A stretch of DNA of 64,000 nucleotides from Adiantum capillus-veneris. Its lineage: Eukaryota > Streptophyta > Polypodiopsida > Polypodiales > Pteridaceae. Positions within the stretch are counted from its first letter, which is position 1; the number at the start of each line of letters is the position of its first letter. This document shows, one piece after another, positions 23,476 to 34,357 of this stretch. The stretch covers positions 33,649,969 through 33,713,968 of the forward strand of contig CM043942.1 in assembly GCA_014529385.2 (NCBI GenBank). The letters are read 5' to 3'. Under the pieces are notes generated by a model, which saw nothing but the letters and a program-made list of their open reading frames with translations, did not search any database and had not been told where the DNA came from. The position numbers and the translations under genes are program-made.

Positions 23476-23900
23476 AAAGTTATCTCTCAGGTTCGTCCTG
23501 ACAGACAGACTTTGTATTGGAGTGCAACTTGGCCTAAGAAAGTTGAAGGTTTAGCCATACAATTTCTACAAAGTCTTTACAAAGATTAGTTCACAAGATC
23601 TCAAAGCCAATCATTCAAATGTATAGCTTGTAGATGCTGTTTCTGAGAATGAGACATACTCAAAATTGACAATTTTATTGGAGCGAGTGATGGATGGATC
23701 TTTATCTATCCATGGTAATAAGAGTCAAGCTGAATGAGATTGGTTTCCTTTTGAACTTTGATCTGTCAATATCCCTATAATGATAGTAGTAAATGTTGCA
23801 GCTTTGGGCTTGGATGTGAAGGACATAAAGTTTGTCATCAATTATGATTTTCATAGTTGTTATTCTCATGGATCATAGTTCTTATTGTGGTTTGAAAGCA
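23476..23900 (+). pseudogene. DEAD-box RNA helicase pseudogene, right part
   Basis: The helicase frame resumes directly at the target duplication with [19 protein letters not shown], containing the SAT motif III of DEAD-box helicases. Next come DLKANHSN and, after frame changes, DAVSENETYSKL. The following LSIHGNKSQAE is motif-IV/V region, and a run ending GLDVKDIKFVINYDF is motif V. These match plant RH20/RH30-type enzymes. A stretch expected between LLERVMDG and LSIHG is missing. No introns are visible, so a processed copy or a captured transcript is likely. It ends about 90 bases before an LTR start at 23994. Confidence 0.88.
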
Positions 23901-23958
23901 GTGGAGAAAACAAAAGCAAAAACAAAAACAAAGACCAGATTGACATTGACAATGAGGT

Positions 23959-23993
23959 CATGTCATGGACGACATGAATTTGGAGGGGGGGAG
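23959..23993 (+). other. Stem-loop and polypurine tract before an LTR
   Basis: CATGTC and GACATG (23959-23964 and 23971-23976) form a short hairpin. TGGAGGGGGGGAG (23981-23993) is a strong polypurine tract directly abutting TGTTGACCC. The same arrangement occurs on the minus strand at 55213-55247. This marks the 3' end of the internal region of an LTR element that includes the helicase-like sequence. Confidence 0.7.
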
Positions 23994-24686
23994 TGTTGAC
24001 CCACGGGTCAACAATACACCATAACTCAACAAAGTCTTATTTTTTGAGAGTTATGAAATGTTGCAGATTATGGTTAAAAAATTCATTTGGAATGAGTAGC
24101 TAGTCTAGTTGCAAAGGCCAGGGTGCAATGGCACTTCTAGATTGTAGATACAAAGACATTTGACGCATTGAACTCTATTTTAGGTTTAACCAATCGTAGA
24201 CTTAGTATATCAAGAACCTAGGTCATTTTGCAAAGAGAACTTTTATCATAATCAGGTTTAAAGCTGTTGTTGACTGTGTTGTGTGAGAGAGAAAGAGAGA
24301 GAGAGCATGAGCTTTGTCCTAGCACTACTCATCGCTCTCTCATCACATTGGGGATCCGATTGCATCATTGTGATAGGCTCAAAGAGAGCTACGCATCAAC
24401 ACCAAGCATTCCATGTGAGACAGAGCACGCATGTTGACGCATCTACGAGCTATTTGTGGTTGTAAGTATATCTAACAATGTGTGTTTTTTGCGTGCATGT
24501 AGTCATTAGAATTGTGGCAACATAAGCTACACATAGGTACTCATAAATTTCAGTTTTGGGCACTTTAAAAAATGCTGCTCTATCTTTATATGCATTTTCC
24601 ATAGATGGGTCTAGAGTGATGGTTTTGAGTGTAGAGGCTTTGGGACAGGTTTATCTTAGTGAGATGATGGTGTTCCTTAAGTTTCA
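23994..24686 (+). repeat. Start of an LTR (TGTTGACCCACGGGTCAACA), end not found
   Basis: The sequence right after the polypurine tract begins TGTTGACCCACGGGTCAACA, which contains the inverted repeat TTGACCC/GGGTCAA. TG at this position is the expected LTR start. I could not find the LTR's other end or a second copy in the window, so the given end is only where tandem repeats begin. Confidence 0.5.
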
Positions 24687-25188
24687 TTTGATTTTAGTAT
24701 GATCTGGAGAGTTTCCTTTCATTTGTGTGTGTGTGTGGGTTGGGTGGTGTAGTTGAGAGTAGTGAGATTCCTGATTGTGGTTTAGTTGGATAGCCAGAGT
24801 GTTGTGTGTGTGGGATGATCTCAACTTGACAAGCTAAAGAGATTGCCTCCATGCACCTTCGTGTCATCTGTGTCCTTGATTGGCATTATGTTGATCTAGG
24901 TAGTGTTTCTTGCACTTTATAGGTGGTGTATTTTGCTTTTGATTTTAGTATGATCTGGAGAGTTTCCTTTCATTTGTGTGTGTGTGTGGGTTGGGTGGTG
25001 TAGTTGAGAGTAGTGAGATTCCTGATTGTGGTTTAGTTGGCTAGCCAGAGTGTTGTGTGTGTGGGATGATCTCAACTTGACAAGCTAAAGAGATTGCCTC
25101 CATGCACCTTCGTGTCATCTGTGTCCTTGATTGGCATTATGTTGATCTAGGTAGTGTTTCTTGCACTTTATAGGTGGTGTATTTTGCT
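24687..25188. repeat. Tandem duplication of a 251-bp unit
   Basis: 24687-24937 and 24938-25188 are nearly identical. The one clear difference is TTGGATAGCC versus TTGGCTAGCC. Each unit includes a short GT run. The near identity implies a recent duplication in otherwise old sequence. Confidence 0.93.
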
Positions 25189-25194
25189 CCTGCA

Positions 25195-25650
25195 AATTCG
25201 TTGCACTGTAGGGAGAGGTTAGGTTTTTTAAATCCTTCATTTTTGGATGTTGTTGACCACTACATCGCATTGCAGATTGATTAGATTTAATAAATTCCTC
25301 GTCTATGGCTGTTGTTGACCATCGTGTCACACTGTAGAGAGGGATTAGTATAGTAAATCCTTTGTTCCTAGTTATTGCTAACCACCGCATCACACTATAG
25401 GTTGATTGGGTTTAATAGATTACCCATCTCTGGCTATTGCTGACCACCTTGTTGCAGTACAGGGAGGGGTTAGTAATTTTAAATCCTTCGTCGTGGCTGC
25501 TATTGACTACTATGTTGCACTACAAGGAGATTTGTTTTAATAGATTCTTTGTCTGTTACTGTTGATGACCACCACGTCATAGTGTAGGGAGGGGTTATGT
25601 ATTTCTAGATCTTCTGTACTGGTTGTTGTTGACCATCACGTCACACTGTT
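25195..25650. repeat. Seven ~63-bp repeats with alternating subtypes
   Basis: The phrase TTGACCAC/TTGACCATC recurs at about 25253, 25315, 25379, 25441, 25504, 25566 and 25630, spacing 62-64 bases. Odd units continue with a GGGAGGGGTTAG type and even units with a GTTGATTGGGTTTAATAGAT type. The real period may therefore be a dimer of about 126 bp. Confidence 0.85.
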
Positions 25651-25875
25651 GAAAGAGAAGAAAGAGATATCATATCATATAGTTTTGCATGTTCAAATGT
25701 TGTCTGTCATTGTGTTGCTTTTCAAAGAGGACTATTGTAATTTTAGAATTGTAAATAAGCATTTAATTTCATGAAATGTTTTTATAATTTTGCTATTTAC
25801 ACTCATATAATTCAAAGTTATATCTATGCTAGATCTACCTTAATTTTATTTTCTTTGTGCATTTTCAAGCCTCAG

Positions 25876-26290
25876 TCATGGTAGAGAAAAATTTATCACG
25901 TCAGCATCGCAAAATCATTTGTGATGCTCTTATTTTATCTCTCTGTGGAGATTCATACGATCATTTGCATCGGGAATTTGACCCAGTTCAGGCAAAGTTC
26001 AAAGATTCTGTGATTGAACTTGTGGAGTAGTTGCTGAAATGAAATTGTGCAATGCATTCCCTGTTTCATTTGACCCAGCTCTGTGCACTGATGGATTTAT
26101 GCACAACACAATAAAGCAATTATTGGGCCAAGTCACTAGAAGCTTTGAAAGTATGGTTCATCTAGAAATCAAAGCCAAACTTGGAATAAGAGATCAAATA
26201 CAACATGTGTCACAACTACAATTAGAATTGAAGAGCAAGGATACATTAGGAAGAGGATGGGGTATAGAAGGGCCTCATTATTTTCCATGA
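25876..26290 (+). pseudogene. Unrecognised coding remnant with one frameshift
   Basis: From ATG 25876 a frame reads MVEKNLSRQHRKIICDAL and continues to a stop at about 26030. A neighbouring frame then continues to 26290 (PVSFDPALCTDGFMHNTIKQ, then a Lys/Glu/Gln-rich helix-like region). Composition is protein-like and the two frames join through a single shift. I do not recognise the family. Upstream bases TTTGTGCATTTTCAAG resemble a 3' splice site. Function unknown. 26291-27148 contains nothing I can assign. Confidence 0.4.
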
Positions 26291-27148
26291 GATTATGAAG
26301 GTGATTAACATTTTGACAAATGGGAGCAAGCCATGTTTGCAAGAATGGTGGGTGTGTACGAGAGGTGTAAGAGTGGTCAAAGGATGCACTTTCCTCCTCA
26401 AAAAGGGGGTGGATAACTTTATGCTTTTTGGCCCTCCATAACTCCTACGTACACTCTCCTATTTGAGCGGAGATTATAGATCTATAGTCTACATACCAAG
26501 ATCTTTCTGTAGATATGTTACATGATATGGTTTTGCTTGCTAGATTTAAATTTTGGGGGAAATTTTGAATTCAAATAAATTAGCCGTTTTGCCTGTTTGA
26601 ATTCAAAAGTTATCCTTTGATTGCTTCCTTAATATTAGAGCTTTGAATCCCTTAAACTGCCAAATAAAGATTCCCTCCTAGACTCCATTCTCTTCCTAAT
26701 GGAGCCAAAGGCTCTTCTAAACGTCCTAGGAATGAAGAGGATGTGCATCCTCCTTTAGGTGCCAAGCCCTCAGATATACACCTGGATGATACTGCATGCC
26801 ATTAGGAGAAAGTTGGACTCAGTTTTGGGCCCTGTAAGAAGTGCCACATCGGCTTAGAGAGAGAAAATGAAAATGTTAAATTGTGCATTTTATGTGATAC
26901 TTTTCTACACACAAAAAGCCAAAATGGCATTCTTTGGTAGATAGCCGCCGTCTTTATCATTCTTATCCTTCGTTCTCTTGTCAGGAATCCAACTAACCGT
27001 ATGACTAATGATTTGAAATGCCAACTTACAAGCGTTCCCTCCAGAAACATAAGCCACACGAACTCTATCAACTCTAAACTTGAGAATATGGATTTCCCTT
27101 CCCAAAACCTGAGACATTTCTCCATCTTCTTCTCTATCAACTCTAAGA

Positions 27149-29908
27149 ATGGAGAACGCATCTTTTGCTGATGAAAACACTAATTTGAACTTACAATCCT
27201 CAGCCTCTTCATCTTTAACACTTACCCAAAGAAAGAACACACATCATCTTCATGTTGATGTATTGCAAGAGTACGCACCGTTGCAGAAACGTAGGAGGGA
27301 GTCTTTCTTATCTCAACGGGAGAAAGAACTTAGAAGGACAAACAAGGAACATCATTTGGATTTGTGGATCGATGGGTCTATTTATCCAAAGGATCCTACG
27401 ACAAATGCACCACCTCTCTTTGCTAATATCACTAACCTCTTACATTTCACAGGCGATGGCAAGGATGGGCTATTGGGATACACCGAACATTTGGAAATGA
27501 GAGGGTTGAATGCGGAAAGGCAAAGAAACTTCCTGACGATGGAGAACATGCAGCTGAAGAAACTTAATGAAGCATGCTCTCAAAAGATTTCATGAAACAG
27601 AGAGACAATCCAAGGTCTTGAGAAGAAGATCACAAGTTTGCGAGAGAAAAACACCGTGCTTGGTAGTCGGAAAAGAAAACGAGATCTATGCAACATTGAG
27701 AACATGAAGGTTGGTAGTGGTGGCCTGAAAAAACGAATACGAGCTTTAAGGTAACTCGAAGTTTGTTTCTTCAATGTGCTTCACTAAGAAATGGATACAC
27801 TTACTTTCCTATACATGATCATAACGCATTGTGATTTTTTGGCAGGTCTTTACTGCATCCAAACTCAAACGGTGCAGGCTTCAATGCCGGAGTGCATTAC
27901 AGCCGTCTAGTTCCAAAAGAAGTAGTTGAAGAGATGATAACTCAGAAAAAATTTCGTAAGTTGAAAGGGAGGCTACTTACCTCCTTCATGAACGAGAATC
28001 AGCTGGAACCAATGGAAGTGCAAGCAATACTTGATGAGAGTGGCATCTCGCAGATGGGATACAGGGCACTCTTCAAAGCATTAGCTAAAAAGTCTCAAAA
28101 TAAACTACAGAGAGGATCATTGCTGCCAAAGCCATCACATGTAAAGGTTGCTCGCCGGAACGTAAACGATGAGGTGTTTGAGAAACTTGGGTCACCATTC
28201 CATATTGAAGCAACGTTCTTAGGCAAGGGCGGCAGAGAGGTACAGTTTAACGAGTACAACAACCTCTTCGTTGATCTTGAATCATTGAAAAGGTATGCAG
28301 TTCACTTCTTTGACATCAGTCGAGACGAGTGCTGTGGGGTTCTCAAGTTTGTTTTGAAGCTCGACGAGTGCGAGGTCCTGAAGAACAAGAAGTTGGAGAG
28401 AGTCACCATTACCCTCATGAATAGAGCTCTGGATCCATCAATAATGAAAGAGGATCCACGATTCTTCAGCGTGCAATCAGAAAACAACATTCTAACTCCT
28501 AGGATCATTTCAGGTATACTTCGTTCACTCTATGATAACAAAAATATTGATTATTTGGTTGTTGATTTTGTGTTTTCATTTTTCACTGCAGGTTGATAAG
28601 GAAAATTTTGAAATCCTCGATTGGGTTTTTAGTCAAACCCAAATTCCTTCTATCATCAGTGAACAAAGAAATGGAGCCGTTCTTCAGTGGAAGGATTTGG
28701 TGACTACACAGTGGAATGGCACATGGCAGGTGACTTAAAGACTCTTAAGTGTATGTACAACATAACACACGGAGCAGCTGTGGAAAATCCATGCTTATAT
28801 TGCATGGCTGATGCACAATCACTTGAGAGTGTGCAATGGATTAGAGCTCCCAACAGACATCTTCAAGATAAAACTTTTAAACCAGTGCTTGATATTCCTA
28901 TGAGTAGAGTTCATGTATGTACACTTCATGCACTCTGTCGAATAATTGAAAAGGTGGTTCATTTGTACATATGTTTTGCATGGACATTAAAGCCAGAGAG
29001 TGAGTCGAAAAGAGTGATCAAAGCATTAGAGAGAGTGCTCTCAGACATTGGTTTGCATGGAGTCAATGTCAAAATTGAAGAGGACCCTAAGATGTCTCAA
29101 AGTCCGTACAAGGTACCGAGAAAAGCATCAATAGGCGGAGTGAAGTCAAGAAGGTTTCTTGGGTTTAGCCTCAAAGATTCAGATAGAGAAGAAAGGAGAA
29201 ACCTGTTCAACAAATGGAAACAGTTACATAAAGTGGTTAAAGACAATGCTGGTGGTGTGGCAATCTAGAATCACAAGGAAAACGTGTGGAAATCACTATA
29301 TAAAATTTTCCATTACGTTGAGCAGCATTCTTGGGACCAAAGTAAGATCACATCATTTCAAGCAGCCTTGCTGGGGCTTACCTTACAGGGTGGGGTGGGC
29401 AACATATCACACATTACATGGTGGGTTGGCATTCTACGTACACAAAACAAAATTTTAAATTGTACTCTACTGACCATTTTGTTTTATTTCAATGCAGCAC
29501 ATACTGTTCAACCATGGTCCATATTTTGCCAAGACATACGGCTCACTATCACTATGGTCCACACAAGGCATGGAAAAAACCCACTACATGGCAAGAACAT
29601 GTTATTTTAATCACACTCGACATGGGGGAGGAAAAGAAAAGGCCAATAGCCTATTAGAGTTACACCAATGGACTTATAAACGACTCATTCATAGAGCAAG
29701 GCAGAAGGAACTTCTTAAGAGTTCAGAAATTACACGGTTTTTACAACACATCCGCAAAGAGAAGAAACAGATGGCTTGGGGAGCTTCAAATGTGGCTGAG
29801 CGCCATGCGAGGTGGCGACGATCACGAGTCAGGAGCGGGAGAAGATGGGCCGTTGTTTTTATCCTCTTCGATGCACCTCCTTCTTCCTTACTTTGTACCC
29901 TGAAGTGA
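27149..29908 (+). pseudogene. Multi-exon DDE-transposase-like gene of a DNA transposon
   Basis: Exon 1 (27149-27750, one in-frame TGA) starts MENASFADENTN and ends in a basic coiled region. Intron 27751-27845 is GT...GCAG, and codon phase matches across it. Exon 2 (27846-28513) includes KRYAVHFFDISRDECCGVL. A second intron spans about 28514-28591. Exon 3 runs to about 29424 with one frameshift near 28690 and holds VEWHMAGDLKTLK, a C-x2-C motif (NPCLYC) and HVCTLHALCRII. A likely intron to about 29505 precedes exon 4 (PYFAKTYGSLSLWSTQGMEK, then RTCYFNHTRHGGG). D in GDLK, the zinc-like Cys/His cluster and E in QGMEK suggest a DDE transposase with a zinc insert. Family not identified; the role is inferred. 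Confidence 0.5.
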
Positions 29909-30442
29909 AATGTGAGTCGCGGACAGCTGTGTCAGCAATAAGATGTTGGTCCACTCCATCATCGTCCACAAACCCTATGTTTGCCTCACAAAAATTCTCA
30001 ATTGCCGCTAGGCAGTAGTCCTCCCGTATATTGAGCTCATGCATGATATCTGTGAGCAGAACATAGCGTGTGTCGCCCGCCATAGCAAAGCTGGGAGCAC
30101 AATTCAGAGGCAAAGTCACTTCCTTACTTGGACTTTCTTGCTTGCACCCTATTTCTGCATCCGCAAGAGAAACAAGAGTTAAGCCCGCATCAAATGTTTC
30201 CTTTAGTGCCTCTACCCGCTCTTCTTCTGGGTCGAATTGCACCTCCACATCCTCTACCTCTTCCTCCGGCGCTAATGGACAACTATCGAAAGTTGTTGAC
30301 TGCGAAGTCTCTGACTCACCATCCGTCTGCAAGTATAGGTAACCAAACCCATGATAGAATTCCAATAAGAGAAACTTTTTGAAGTGCTTCATACACCTAT
30401 CTTGTACAAGCAGTGCATTGGAGGGACACTTTTCTAGACAAT
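29859..30442 (-). pseudogene. Unknown convergent gene, C-terminal part
   Basis: Minus-strand frame of 178 residues in its longest piece, continuing upstream to the retrotransposon boundary at 30443. It contains MKHFKKFLLLEFYHGFGYL, an acidic block (APEEEVEDVEVQFDPEEER) and NIREDYCLAAIENFCEANIG. It overlaps the 3' end of the plus-strand transposase-like gene by about 50 bases. Its N-terminal part is at 44126-44511 beyond the inserted element; the GATTC duplication marks the break. Family not recognised. Possibly the second gene of the same DNA transposon. Confidence 0.5.
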
Positions 30443-30447
30443 GATTC
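30443..30447. other. Target-site duplication GATTC (left copy)
   Basis: GATTC at 30443-30447 recurs at 44121-44125, flanking the LTRs of the retrotransposon between them. It fixes both ends. Confidence 0.95.
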
Positions 30448-30758
30448 TGTTAACCCTCACGGCACACAGACACCCTATGATCTATAAATGTTGTATTATT
30501 TAGAGTCAGGTACCGGGCTTGTCGGACCAATAGGAACAGGGTAAGGGTGATCGCCGATGACAGGCGCACTCTAACTGGAATATTCAAGGATTTAGTTGGC
30601 TAAGTATGGGCGCCCAAGTGTGAATGGGGTGAGCTCATATAAAAGCCACTAAACCTAATTTTTACTCATTCTCTCATTGTGCAATAGAAGCCGCTCTTGC
30701 TCCATCTCCACCTTCTCCTTCACCATCTCCCTGTGTGTGTGTGTGTGTGTGTGTACGT

Positions 30759-30836
<78 letters not shown>

Positions 30837-31070
30837 GAGAGTGAGAGTGTGTGTGTGATCGAGCGTTGCGGCGGCACAGCGGCGGCGAGGCGGTTGAGCG
30901 CGGCGTAGCGGCGTCTCCCTCTTCTTCGCGGCACGGGAATCCTTCATTCGCAACTACGCAAGAAGGTGAGTGACACACAATTCTCCCTTGTGAGCTTGTC
31001 TGTTGTATGACTGTGTGCTAGGAGCCTTTGTGGCTCGCACACGGCGCGTAGCAAGTCCCTAGCCTTGACA
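30448..31070 (+). repeat. 5' LTR, with GT and GA microsatellites
   Basis: A 623-bp LTR, TGTTAACC...CTTGACA. TATAAAAG at 30638-30645 is the likely promoter TATA box. About 90 bases downstream lie a GT run and then a GA run of about 70 bases (30761-30833), which would be in the transcribed leader. The last third is GC-rich (CGGCGGCGAGG). The 3' copy has a longer GA run. Confidence 0.93.
30638..30645 (+). promoter_or_regulatory. LTR TATA box
   Basis: TATAAAAG within the 5' LTR, in an ordinary position about 190 bases into the LTR. It is conserved in the 3' LTR. Confidence 0.65.
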
Positions 31071-31074
31071 TTTT

Positions 31075-31092
31075 TGGCGCCGCTGCCGGGGA
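31075..31092 (+). other. Primer binding site, tRNA-Asp type
   Basis: TGGCGCCGCTGCCGGGGA starts four bases after the LTR end. It is one base from TGGCGCCGTTGCCGGGGA, the tRNA-Asp site typical of Athila-type plant elements. Confidence 0.9.
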
Positions 31093-32083
31093 ACTGCTGC
31101 GCGTGAAGCTCCAATGGCGACCTGTAAATTGTATTGAAGCTATTTTTTATGTAGGAAAGGCACGGCTTAAGTTTGATTATTGTTGTTATGCAAAAACAGT
31201 AGAGAAAGACACAATGTTGTTGACTGCATTCAAGTTTTTTGTATTGTGTTAAGCTCTGTTTTTCTAGTTCTATTAAGTTTAGATTTCAGCTTACGCAGTT
31301 AGCATTTCTTGCGTTTCTGCGTTTTTTGCATTTTCTGGTTTGCACTGCACAGTTCTGTCAAGTTTCAATTTTCTGCATTTTCTGGTTTGTGCACAGTTAG
31401 GCGCACAGTTAGTTAATTAAGTACGTTAGTAATAAGGTGAACCACTGATTAGCAAGTCAGTAGGTAGGTGAGACAGTAAATAGTTAGGTGAGGTCAATGC
31501 GCACCAAAACGCGTACCAAATAATATCCCAAAAAAAATATTTAAAAATAAAATAAAATAATAATTTCGAAAAATAAAAACGTGAGTGAGGGGAGGTTATA
31601 AAAACGGATGGGTTGGTTTGTATAAAAGTGAAATCGGGATCGTTTGACCCAATCCCAATCCCAATCCCAAGCCCAAGCCCAAGCCCAAGCCCAAGCCCAG
31701 GCCCAGGCTCTGTCTCTATCTTATGATATAGGGTAGTCTCACTCCTATATATATAGGCTAGACTCACAAGGAGGGAGTGAGGAATGTGGGATAAGTCCTA
31801 CACTCTCCTCTCCTTCATTGCACACTAGGACTTGCTATTTGGAGCCTAGTTCCCTAGCTAGGAAAAGATTGTTTCGGGCTTTTCTGGAGCAAAATAGAAC
31901 CAAATGGTGGGCTGTAAAGCACAGCGCGTCCCTCCCAGCGATACGCTCGTTTCGAGCTATCACACGACCCATTTCACAACACGCTCTTAAAAATCTAGCA
32001 AAAAAACAAACAAAAAACACGCAAAAAACTAGTCACAAGGCCTCCTAGAGTAGCTTTTTGACACCTTAGGGTATCAAAAGCAC
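31093..32083 (+). other. Leader region with CCCAAG minisatellite
   Basis: Untranslated leader between primer site and Gag. Positions 31648-31708 are tandem CCCAAT/CCCAAG hexamers. TATATATATAG at 31745-31755 is a TATA-like sequence downstream of the LTR promoter. Its role is unclear. No gene is present. Confidence 0.7.
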
Positions 32084-34345
32084 ATGCACTTACACTCTGG
32101 GCGGGTGCTAGAACACGATCATATTGAGGGTGCCTCTGTTCATACGGACACCCATTACCCATCCACGATAGGCTCTAGACCCTCAGCGGGGACACAAGGT
32201 AGCACCACCCAAGACCCTAAAATAGCCGCTAGTGATTCCTCCTCCGACTCAGAAATCATGGAAGCATACCCTACCCAAAACACTGAGAGAGAAGGCCATG
32301 CACCTCCCGAAGCTCCACAGCCTAGTACTAGTATGTTTAGCCGTTTCATGGAAACATTAGGTAGAGCTACTCGCTCGGAACCTGATGCAAATGAAGCACA
32401 CGAAGGGGGTGGGGAAGTGGACTCTCCTTTCACATCGCACGTGGACCCCACACCCCCAAAGAGTGTCCATGTGGATATCCTGCCAACTTCTTACCAAGAA
32501 GGCCCTGTTGAGCTGCCTCCTTCAGAAGTTCCCTCTAGAGTACCGTTGGTGACAAGTAAAACCACGGGGAGCAACATTGGTTCTACCTCACAAGAAACCG
32601 TTAACACGTCGACTCTAGAAGGATTGTTCATTAATGATCATTGGGCATACGACCTCCACACTGAGGTGTTGTCGGATCTACACTCTGGCCACGCCTACCA
32701 TGTAGGATGGATAGAGATTGTACGATCCACCTCTAGTACCACGAGCATCGAAGATCAACAAAAAATGATCTGTAATGTTATCCATGGCATTATTCAATCA
32801 GAAAGGCAAAACCGAGGGGTAAATATACTCTCAACTGGCCCCATGAGATTTCTGGATACGAGCAAGGCTCAACAGCCTACTCTATCACAAATGGAGACTC
32901 CTCTAATGAGTCCCATGGACCCATCTTACGTCATTTCACCTGGGGTCTCTATGCAATCTGAGCCTCCGGGCGACAACTTTAGCTTCCCTAACTTGGCTCA
33001 ACCCTCTATTAAGGAAAACACAATGCTCACTCCAGGGATAGGCCTGACAGAGAATGTACCGATGACATCTACGGTTAGCGCAGTGCCACTACCTAGTGTC
33101 GTAGTACCTAATATGGGGCCTCGATCGTATGTGCCTCTAGCCCCTTATGCACACATGGCCCCCACACCTCCAACTGTACCACTTGTTTATGCTCCTCGAG
33201 TGCCGCTCCCTAGCCCTTATCTAAGTGGACCTATGTCCGGTTATGTTCCATATCCTGCATCATCCACACATATGCCAAGACCGGTACCCGTCCCTCTCCC
33301 ACATATGATTCCAAGAGAACCTCCACCGGCCCTGCCTCCTCACATAGGTGACTTGGCAGCCTTTGCTCAAACCATAGGTCGATCTATCGCAGAAAATATG
33401 CATCATGCATCTGATAGAGAGCCTAGAAGTAAGGCAGTACAAATTGCCAAACTCACGCAAAAATTCAATGGGGACGAAGATGCTAGAAAACACATTGAAG
33501 TGTTTGAACAAGTATGTGATTCCTTAGGGGAACGCAACGAACTACATAAGTGCAATGCCTTAAGCTTGACATTAAGTGGGAAGGCTGGAGATTGGTATAG
33601 AACCCTAAGGGTGGACGAGAAAACAATCTACCCTACCCTTCGGAGGTTGTTTCTACAGGAGTACATACGAGAAGGTGTGCTTTGGGGTGTAGCATCTCAG
33701 CTACAGAAGGCCGAACGTAAGGAAGGAGAGTCAGTAAGGGACTTCATTAGTCGTCTAAACCACTTAAACTCTCGCTGCCCTATAAATGAGCGCTTCAACA
33801 ATAACCAACTGCTTGATCGATTCATTCGAGGGTTGAGGAATGAAGGAATCTATAATGGACTAGTGATTAGAGGTATCACAACCTGGGAAGATGTCACTGC
33901 CAATGCAATCCAATTAGAGGACAACTTGATGATAGCAGGCATGAGGGTGTCTACTGACACGAGATCCACTAGCTCACAAGCCATTGGGTATGAACCCATG
34001 ACTGCAAAGCCCATTGCCAAGGAGCCAAAGGTATTTGAGACATTCTTGACAGACCTCACCAAGGCAATCCAAGAGTCTCTTAAGGATAATCGACCCCCTC
34101 AAAATAGTCACATGTATCCAAGAAGGGAGCAACAATGGTGTTCCATTTGCTTAGGTCCACATAGCACTAGTGAGTGCCCTACGTTTAGAGTAAAATTTAA
34201 TGGAACTTGCAACGCATGTGGTAGGTATGGTCACCAAGCTAAGGATTGTTTAATGATCAAATGTATGATGGCAAATAGACCACCTGTAACCTGGACGGAT
34301 GCGCCTCGAGCTCCTGTATTGATGCATGCTCCACCTGTTGAGTAA
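32084..34345 (+). CDS. Gag polyprotein of the 30-44 kb element
   Basis: A 753-residue frame beginning MHLHSGRVLEHDH; the short [LR]-SG-[RK] start recurs as MFLRSGKQ in the related element at 47451. Residues 1-440 are low-complexity and rich in Ser, Thr and Pro. The capsid-like part (about 445-620) contains KLTQKFNGDEDARKHIEVFE, LTLSGKAGDWYRTL and VRDFISRLNHLNSRCP. It ends with two CCHC-type knuckles, CSICLGPHSTSEC (C-x2-C-x3-H-x4-C) and CNACGRYGHQAKDC (C-x2-C-x4-H-x4-C). The stop is TAA followed by CTA. The next frame is in the same register and adds two more knuckles, so readthrough would extend the protein. Gag forms the virus-like particle and packages RNA. Confidence 0.92.
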   Translation: MHLHSGRVLEHDHIEGASVHTDTHYPSTIGSRPSAGTQGSTTQDPKIAASDSSSDSEIMEAYPTQNTEREGHAPPEAPQPSTSMFSRFMETLGRATRSEPDANEAHEGGGEVDSPFTSHVDPTPPKSVHVDILPTSYQEGPVELPPSEVPSRVPLVTSKTTGSNIGSTSQETVNTSTLEGLFINDHWAYDLHTEVLSDLHSGHAYHVGWIEIVRSTSSTTSIEDQQKMICNVIHGIIQSERQNRGVNILSTGPMRFLDTSKAQQPTLSQMETPLMSPMDPSYVISPGVSMQSEPPGDNFSFPNLAQPSIKENTMLTPGIGLTENVPMTSTVSAVPLPSVVVPNMGPRSYVPLAPYAHMAPTPPTVPLVYAPRVPLPSPYLSGPMSGYVPYPASSTHMPRPVPVPLPHMIPREPPPALPPHIGDLAAFAQTIGRSIAENMHHASDREPRSKAVQIAKLTQKFNGDEDARKHIEVFEQVCDSLGERNELHKCNALSLTLSGKAGDWYRTLRVDEKTIYPTLRRLFLQEYIREGVLWGVASQLQKAERKEGESVRDFISRLNHLNSRCPINERFNNNQLLDRFIRGLRNEGIYNGLVIRGITTWEDVTANAIQLEDNLMIAGMRVSTDTRSTSSQAIGYEPMTAKPIAKEPKVFETFLTDLTKAIQESLKDNRPPQNSHMYPRREQQWCSICLGPHSTSECPTFRVKFNGTCNACGRYGHQAKDCLMIKCMMANRPPVTWTDAPRAPVLMHAPPVE

Positions 34346-34357
34346 CTACCGCAACAC

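Noticed and set aside
26802-27240. Minus-strand ORFs of 119 and 111 residues
   Set aside because: They overlap exon 1 and the upstream region of the plus-strand transposase-like gene and show no domain or consistent frame.
30655-30978. Long Ser-Leu repeat ORFs on the minus strand (also 43715-44031)
   Set aside because: They come from the (GA)n microsatellite in the two LTR copies.
31075-31092. tRNA gene fragment
   Set aside because: It is an 18-base primer binding site next to an LTR, with no cloverleaf around it. No tRNA or rRNA gene was found in the window.
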